A DNA stretch of 27,990 nt from an uncultured Collinsella sp. (GTDB lineage: Bacteria > Actinomycetota > Coriobacteriia > Coriobacteriales > Coriobacteriaceae): positions 1 to 27,990 of the forward strand of contig CAUDAE010000010.1 of the NCBI GenBank assembly GCA_958447445.1, written 5' to 3'. Each line of letters begins with the position of its first letter. Position 1 is the stretch's first letter. The position numbers were made by a program, and so were the translations under genes. A model generated the notes under the pieces. The model worked only from the letters and a program-made list of their open reading frames with translations, made no database searches and was not told where the DNA came from. Positions 22,906 through 27,990 of this stretch are shown here, one piece after another.

Positions 22906-23901
22906 ATGAGCAAGAACCTCTCCCAGCAGGTCGTTCTCGACCGCCGCGGCTTCGTTGCCGCCACCTTCGCAACCGTCGCCGGCCTTGGTCTTGCCGGCTG
23001 CTCTGACACCAGCGCCGAGGCCGACAAGGGTTCCGCCACCGGCTCCTCCAAGGGCTCCGAGGATACCGAGGCTTCCACCACGCTCGATGCCAAGGCATTC
23101 GACAAGCTCGTCAACGACGGCCCCAAGGCCGATGACGACGCCATCGCCACCAGCACCTGGGCCACGGCCGTCAAGGACGCCGGCGTCTTTAAGATCGGTG
23201 GCGTTCAGACCTCCACGCTCTTCTCCCTCCTCAACGAGAAAGACGGTCAGACCCGCGGCTTCGACGCCGGTATCGCACAGCTCCTGTCCAACTACATTCT
23301 GGGCGAGAACAAGGTCGAGATCACCCAGGTGACCTCGGACACGCGCGAGTCCGTTCTGCAGAACGGCCAGGTCGACGCTGTCTTTGCCACCTACACCATT
23401 ACCGACGAGCGCAAGAAGCTCGTCTCCTTTGCCGGTCCCTACTACTACACGCAGCAGGCCATCCTGGTGCTCGCCGACAACGACGACATCAAGAGCGTCG
23501 ACGACCTGGCCGACAAGAACGTCGCCGTCCAGTCCGGCTCCAACGGCCCCGCCATCCTGGAGGAGTTCGCCCCCAAGGCCAGCCAGCAGGAGTTCAAGAC
23601 CGACGAGGAGGCCCGCCAGGCACTCCAGCAGGGCCGCGTTGACGCCTACGTCATCGATAACAACATGCAGCAGAGCGCCCTGGTCCGCGAGCCCGGTAAG
23701 TACAAGATCGCCGGCAAGCCCTTCGGCAGCAAGGAGCCCTATGGCATCGGTCTGCCGCTCGATTCCGACGGCGTTGCCTTTGTCAACGACTTCCTTAAGA
23801 AGATCGAGGACGACGGCACCTGGACTGAGCTGTGGCAGATTTGCATCGGCGACCGTACGGGCGACACCAATGTTCCCGAGCTGCCCGAGATCGGGGCCTA
23901 G
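22906..23901 (+). CDS. Amino-acid ABC transporter substrate-binding lipoprotein
   Basis: The 331-residue protein is a family-3 extracellular solute-binding protein, probably for glutamate or another polar amino acid, anchored outside the membrane by a lipid. The N-terminus has twin arginines (R13-R14 in DRRGF), a short hydrophobic stretch and a lipobox LAGC with C32, so export through the Tat pathway is possible. A Ser/Thr/Gly/Glu-rich linker (about 33-60) follows. The binding domain includes TRGFDAGIAQLL, then TRESVLQNGQVDAVFATYTIT and PYYYTQQAILV segments, and ends with QGRVDAYVIDNN and PYGIGLPLDSDG. AGAAAGG precedes the ATG. It is first in an operon with two permeases and a damaged ATPase, and a partial terminator after it would keep its expression above the rest. 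Confidence 0.92.
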   Translation: MSKNLSQQVVLDRRGFVAATFATVAGLGLAGCSDTSAEADKGSATGSSKGSEDTEASTTLDAKAFDKLVNDGPKADDDAIATSTWATAVKDAGVFKIGGVQTSTLFSLLNEKDGQTRGFDAGIAQLLSNYILGENKVEITQVTSDTRESVLQNGQVDAVFATYTITDERKKLVSFAGPYYYTQQAILVLADNDDIKSVDDLADKNVAVQSGSNGPAILEEFAPKASQQEFKTDEEARQALQQGRVDAYVIDNNMQQSALVREPGKYKIAGKPFGSKEPYGIGLPLDSDGVAFVNDFLKKIEDDGTWTELWQICIGDRTGDTNVPELPEIGA

Positions 23902-23989
23902 GCAGCGAGCCTGGTAACGGCCGCAACGAAACCATATGGAAACGCACGATGCGCTTTATTGCGATAAACTGTTTCCTCACTGAGTTGTC

Positions 23990-24019
23990 GGGGCTTCCGT
24001 ACACACGGGAGCCCCTTTC
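23990..24019 (+). terminator. Intra-operon hairpin between binding protein and permeases
   Basis: GGGGCTTCCGT pairs with ACGGGAGCCCC with a small mismatch, followed by TTTCC. Such partial terminators commonly allow more binding protein than permease to be made. Confidence 0.7.
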
Positions 24020-24039
24020 CTTATCGGCGGGAGGTCCGC

Positions 24040-24699
24040 ATGAGTCTCTCCGAGCTCTGGTCGCTCTATGGCCAGAACTATATTGACGCGCTGCTAGCAA
24101 CCTGGGGCATGACGCTTGAGTCGTTTGCCATCGCCATGGTGTTGGCCGTCGCCGTCACCGTGATGCGCGTGTCGCCGCTCAAGCCGCTGCGCGTCTTTGG
24201 CGACCTGTATGTTCAGGTCTTCCGTAACATCCCCGGCATCGCGCTGCTCATCATCGTCGTCTATGCGCTGCCGCCGCTTAAGGTCGTTCTGCCCTACCGC
24301 ACCTGCGTTATCGTCGCCACGGTCCTTTTGGGCTCGGCCTTTGGCTCCGAGAACTTTATGAGCGGCATCAACACCGTCGGCGTCGGCCAGGTGGAAGCCG
24401 CCCGCTCGCTGGGCATGAGCTTCAGCCGTATCCTCGCCAAGATCGTGATTCCGCAGGCGCTGCGCTCGAGCGTGCTGCCCATGACGAACCTCTTTATCGC
24501 CGTCATGCTCACCACCGCGCTCGGCAGCCAGGTGCCGCTTAAACCGCAGGAGCTCACCGGCGTGGTGAGCTACATCAACACGCGCTCGCTCGGCGGCGTC
24601 GCCGCGTTCTTTATCTCGGCGCTCGGCTACCTGGGCACGGCCTTTGTGGTGAGCCACATTGGCAACTACATCGATAAGAAGGTGAGGATCCTCCGATGA
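24040..24699 (+). CDS. Amino-acid ABC transporter permease 1
   Basis: The 219-residue membrane protein belongs to the His/Glu/Gln/Arg permease family of polar amino-acid importers. It has about five membrane helices. The FRNIPGIALLI segment is at residues 61-71, and the cytoplasmic EAA loop that docks the ATPase reads QVEAARSLGMSFSRILAKIV, followed by IPQALR. GGGAGG is six bases before the ATG. The last four bases overlap the start of the second permease (ATGA), so the two are translationally coupled and probably form a heterodimeric channel like GluC/GluD. Confidence 0.93.
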   Translation: MSLSELWSLYGQNYIDALLATWGMTLESFAIAMVLAVAVTVMRVSPLKPLRVFGDLYVQVFRNIPGIALLIIVVYALPPLKVVLPYRTCVIVATVLLGSAFGSENFMSGINTVGVGQVEAARSLGMSFSRILAKIVIPQALRSSVLPMTNLFIAVMLTTALGSQVPLKPQELTGVVSYINTRSLGGVAAFFISALGYLGTAFVVSHIGNYIDKKVRILR

Positions 24700-25529
24700 G
24701 CAAGCACTCCACCTCCGCGCTCACCATGCGCGATGCGCTCTACGAGGCTCCCGGCCCCAAGATGCGCGCCAAGATTCGCATCGGCACCGCCATCTCGCTT
24801 GTTGCCGTCGCCGTGCTCGTCGCCCTCGTGTTGCAGCGCTTTTATGTGACCGGTCAGCTTTCGGTCCACTACTGGTACTTCTTTACGCACCTCACCACCT
24901 GGAAGTTCTTGCTTGCCGGCTTTGAGGGCACCGTTAAAGTCGCACTCACCGCTGGCGCCATCGCGCTGGTGCTGGGCTTAGCCCTTATGCTCGGCCGCAC
25001 CAGCGACATTAAGCCGCTGCAGCTGGTCTGCCGCGTGCTTACCGACTTCTTCCGTGGCGTGCCGAGCCTGCTGTTCATCTACTTCTTCTTTTTGGTGCTG
25101 CCGCAGTACAAGATCTCGCTGCCGTCGTTTTGGATGCTCACACTGCCCGTCGCGCTCGCTGCGGCCGGCGTACTGGCCGAGATTTTCCGCGCCGGCGTCA
25201 ATGCCGTGCCGCGCGGTCAGGTCGAAGCAGCCCAGGCGCTCGGTCTCTCCAAGGCCAAAATCACCTTTAAAATCGTGCTGCCACAGGCGATTCGCTTTAT
25301 CATTCCGTCGTTGATCTCGCAACTTGTAGTCGTGGTCAAGGACACCACCGTCGCCTACGTGGTGAGCTACCCCGACCTCATGCAAAATGCCCGCGTGCTC
25401 ATTACCAACTACGACGCCCTCGTGTCGGTCTACCTGGTGATCGCGGTCATCTACATCCTCATCAACGTCGCGATTAACAAGGCCGCTGTCTACGTTTCGC
25501 ACAAGACCGGCGCGACCATCATCCGCTAA
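24696..25529 (+). CDS. Amino-acid ABC transporter permease 2
   Basis: The 277-residue protein is the partner permease. A longer N-terminal region with an extra helix precedes the shared core: FFRGVPSLLFIYFFF, an EAA loop reading GQVEAAQALGLSKAKITFKI followed by VLPQAIRFIIPSL, then VKDTTVAYVVSYPDLM. This order and the KDT(T/S) segment are typical of GluD-type permeases. It overlaps the first permease by four bases, and the ATPase gene follows after 36 bases with its own AAGGAG. Confidence 0.93.
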   Translation: MSKHSTSALTMRDALYEAPGPKMRAKIRIGTAISLVAVAVLVALVLQRFYVTGQLSVHYWYFFTHLTTWKFLLAGFEGTVKVALTAGAIALVLGLALMLGRTSDIKPLQLVCRVLTDFFRGVPSLLFIYFFFLVLPQYKISLPSFWMLTLPVALAAAGVLAEIFRAGVNAVPRGQVEAAQALGLSKAKITFKIVLPQAIRFIIPSLISQLVVVVKDTTVAYVVSYPDLMQNARVLITNYDALVSVYLVIAVIYILINVAINKAAVYVSHKTGATIIR

Positions 25530-25565
25530 CGCTTTACCATTTCGAGTCATAAGGAGCCGAGCACC

Positions 25566-26313
<748 letters not shown>

Positions 26314-26324
26314 CCAGACCGCCC

Positions 26325-26358
26325 CGTGGGACAAATCCATTGAAAGTGTTGTCCCACG
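26325..26358. terminator. Hairpin after the ABC operon
   Basis: CGTGGGACAA and TTGTCCCACG form a perfect 10-bp stem around a 14-base loop, 12 bases after the ATPase stop. No T-run follows on the plus strand, so it may be an intergenic palindrome or a factor-dependent stop. Confidence 0.55.
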
Positions 26359-26401
26359 TCTCTCATGTGCCCTGTCACCTTCAGATTCGAAAGCAACACC
26401 T

Positions 26402-27211
26402 ATGATCGGAACTCGCACTTCATCGTCATACACCCCGCACGTCGACGTCGCCCCCGCCGACCGCCCACTCATCCTCGTCGCGCCGCGCTGGGAAGAGGCG
26501 AAGCCGTTTTTGAGCGAGACGCTCTCCCCCAACGAGGAGATCGCCAGCGTCTTTGTCGATGCCATCCTTGCCGCCGGCGGCCTGCCGCTGCAGATGTCCA
26601 TCACCGAGGACATTGAGGTCATCCGTCATTACGTCGATATCGCCGACGGCATCGCCATTCCCGGCGGCCCCGATGTCAATCCCAAACGTTGGGGCGATGA
26701 TCGACCCTACGACCCCACCCTCTGCTGCGAGATCCGCGATAGCTTTGAGTTTAAGCTGGTCGGCGAGGTGCTACGCGCCAAAAAGCCGCTCTTTACCACC
26801 TGCCGTGGCACGCAGCTGCTCAACGTCGCCACCGGCGGCACCCTGTGCATGGACGTGCCGAGCCTGGGCGCGCGCGAGGGTCGCACACAGTGGCGCCACA
26901 CCCACGTGCTCAACGACCCTGTGCATCCCGTCGAGGTTGTGCCGGGCTCGCTGCTGGAGCGCGCGGTTGGCGGGCACAGGCTGATCCAGACCAACTCGGC
27001 ACATCACTGCTGCGTCGATCGTCTGGGTAAGAGCACGCGCTTGGTCGCCAAGGCAACCGACGGCGTTCCCGAGTGCATCGAAGTCGAAGGCCAGCCGTTC
27101 TGCCTGGGCGTGCAATGGCATCCTGAATACACGTGGAAGACGCTCGAGACCGACTTTAACCTGTGGAAGTCGTTTATCGAGGCAGCGGCAAAGGTTAAGC
27201 AGGCTCGCTAG
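26402..27211 (+). CDS. Gamma-glutamyl-GABA hydrolase-like peptidase (C26, class-I GATase fold)
   Basis: The 269-residue protein has the class-I glutamine amidotransferase fold of PuuD-type hydrolases, which cleave gamma-glutamyl bonds in the cytoplasm. PGGPDVNP (residues 87-94) is the oxyanion loop, TTCRGTQLLNV carries the nucleophile C134, and VQWHPEY gives H240 and E242 of the triad. Start choice is less sure: ATG 26402 has only a weak GAAAG upstream, but no other in-frame start fits the family. It follows the ABC operon on the same strand after an 88-base gap containing a hairpin. Releasing glutamate from gamma-glutamyl compounds would fit beside an acidic amino-acid importer, but the substrate is inferred. 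Confidence 0.88.
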   Translation: MIGTRTSSSYTPHVDVAPADRPLILVAPRWEEAKPFLSETLSPNEEIASVFVDAILAAGGLPLQMSITEDIEVIRHYVDIADGIAIPGGPDVNPKRWGDDRPYDPTLCCEIRDSFEFKLVGEVLRAKKPLFTTCRGTQLLNVATGGTLCMDVPSLGAREGRTQWRHTHVLNDPVHPVEVVPGSLLERAVGGHRLIQTNSAHHCCVDRLGKSTRLVAKATDGVPECIEVEGQPFCLGVQWHPEYTWKTLETDFNLWKSFIEAAAKVKQAR

Positions 27212-27232
27212 CTAACGAATCGCACAACAGAC

Positions 27233-27275
27233 AAGGGTGCCCCGCCGGCCACATGGTCCGACGGGGCACCCTTTT
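27233..27275 (+). terminator. Terminator between the convergent C26 and HPt genes
   Basis: AAGGGTGCCCCG and CGGGGCACCCTT form a 12-bp stem with a 17-18-base loop; TTTT follows on the plus strand. It serves the C26 gene and may also slow transcripts from the HPt gene on the other strand. Confidence 0.9.
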
Positions 27276-27316
27276 GCCTATATGCGGCAGGCACACAGCC
27301 CAAGGCCCGCAAGCTC

Positions 27317-27673
27317 TTATTCAGCCGCCTCGCGCAGGGCCGACATCGTAGCCGCATATTGCTGCTGCAGCGCATGCATTCCCTCGCGAGCGCCATCAAC
27401 GGCATCGGCGCCGCGCAGCGCCTCGGTCACCACGACCGCCGGCTCGTACAGATTATCGAATCCCAGGTTCTGGCTCACGCCCTTGAGCGTGTGCGCTGCC
27501 ATAAACGCACCCTCGGCGTCTCCCGCCGCCATGGCGGCCTCCAGCTTGTCCATGCTCTCGTCATCCAAAAACTTGAGGGCAAAGCGGGCGAGCATTTCCT
27601 CGCCCATCAGCCGAGTGCACGCGTCATCATAATTGGCGCCGATCTTCTCATACGCCTCACGCATGGAAATCAT
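27317..27673 (-). CDS. HPt (histidine phosphotransfer) domain protein
   Basis: The 118-residue protein is a stand-alone HPt domain, a four-helix bundle that relays phosphate between response-regulator receivers. The phosphorylatable histidine is H61 in AAHTLKGVSQNLGF, with the conserved lysine and glycine after it. AAGGAG lies 10 bases before the ATG at 27671-27673; a second ATG three codons on is less well spaced. It lies 25 bases downstream of an HD-GYP gene on the same strand, so the two are probably co-transcribed and part of one phosphorelay. No kinase is visible in the window. Confidence 0.9.
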   Translation of the reverse strand: MISMREAYEKIGANYDDACTRLMGEEMLARFALKFLDDESMDKLEAAMAAGDAEGAFMAAHTLKGVSQNLGFDNLYEPAVVVTEALRGADAVDGAREGMHALQQQYAATMSALREAAE

Positions 27674-27697
27674 GGATTAAAAACTCCTTTGGTCAAA

Positions 27698-27990
27698 CTA
27701 AATCGTGGGAAACGCGACGACATCGGCGGGGCGTGCCAACGTCTCGGCAATTTGGTCTTGCACCTCGAGCAGGCAATCGAGCAGCAGCGGGTTAAAGGTG
27801 CCGCACTTACCGTCCAGGATCATCTGAATTGCCTCCTTGTGCGGGATAGCGTCCTTGTACACGCGCACGCTCGTCAGAGCATCGTACACGTCGGCCACCG
27901 AAACCACCTGTGCGGCAATGGGAATTTCGTCGCCCTTAAGGCCATCGGGATAACCCTTGCCGTCCCAGCGCTCGTGATGCCAACGCGCAA
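27698..27990 (-). CDS. HD-GYP domain protein, C-terminal end only
   Basis: An open frame enters from the window edge and stops at 27698. The 97 visible codons include HHERWDGKGYPDGL and QVVSVADVYDALTS, the hallmark second half of an HD-GYP domain, which hydrolyses cyclic di-GMP. The GYP triad is intact. The first HD histidines and any N-terminal receiver or sensor domain are outside the window. A following HPt gene suggests the missing part holds a receiver or kinase domain. Confidence 0.9.
   Translation of the reverse strand, partial: ARWHHERWDGKGYPDGLKGDEIPIAAQVVSVADVYDALTSVRVYKDAIPHKEAIQMILDGKCGTFNPLLLDCLLEVQDQIAETLARPADVVAFPTI

Overview
The window looks like a chromosomal segment of a high-GC Gram-positive gut anaerobe of the Coriobacteriia, most likely Collinsella or a close relative. 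This rests on gene content (a single-chain 2-hydroxyacyl-CoA dehydratase/activase of about 1,600 residues, a DUF6020-type membrane protein, an OPT transporter, an arylsulfotransferase remnant, a 3-hydroxyacyl-CoA dehydrogenase), on GC-rich codon use, and on intergenic palindromes that resemble those I associate with that genus. No database search was possible, so the genus is an inference.

Layout. 1-5077 (minus strand): a partial DUF6020-like membrane protein, lgt, a NifU-type Fe-S protein, a dCMP deaminase and coaX. 5078-8442 (plus): a perfect 36-bp inverted repeat, an OPT-family transporter with a strong terminator, and a DUF389 membrane protein with an EF-hand-like loop. 8512-10041 (minus): the decayed 3' end of an arylsulfotransferase gene, frameshifted by an 11-bp tandem duplication, and a 3-hydroxyacyl-CoA dehydrogenase. 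10042-15968 (minus): a repeat-rich spacer, then the giant dehydratase/activase preceded by a TetR-type regulator in one operon, with palindromes upstream that look like operators. 16090-18841 (minus): a Cof-type HAD phosphatase and an amt-glnB ammonium pair whose spacer holds a 93-bp hairpin. 19040-20599 (minus): a CmpB-like membrane protein coupled to an HD-domain protein. 20828-22609 (plus): a DXS-like thiamine enzyme lacking substrate-phosphate-binding residues. 22833-26313 (plus): a polar amino-acid ABC transporter operon (binding lipoprotein, two permeases, ATPase) whose ATPase has lost its Walker A loop through an apparent 17-bp deletion. 26402-27211 (plus): a class-I glutamine amidotransferase-like C26 peptidase. 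27317-27990 (minus): an HPt protein and the end of an HD-GYP protein.

How the genes fit together. The dehydratase, the dehydrogenase and the amino-acid importer suggest amino-acid fermentation through CoA thioesters. Amt/P-II handles ammonium. Two genes are visibly broken (arylsulfotransferase, ABC ATPase), each by a small local event. The most unusual layer is intergenic: several distinct palindromic families occur, some in more than one copy, and some share a GGGGAC-type core. One begins with the GTAG foot seen in REP elements moved by RAYT transposases. I see no tRNA, rRNA, CRISPR array, insertion sequence or phage gene.
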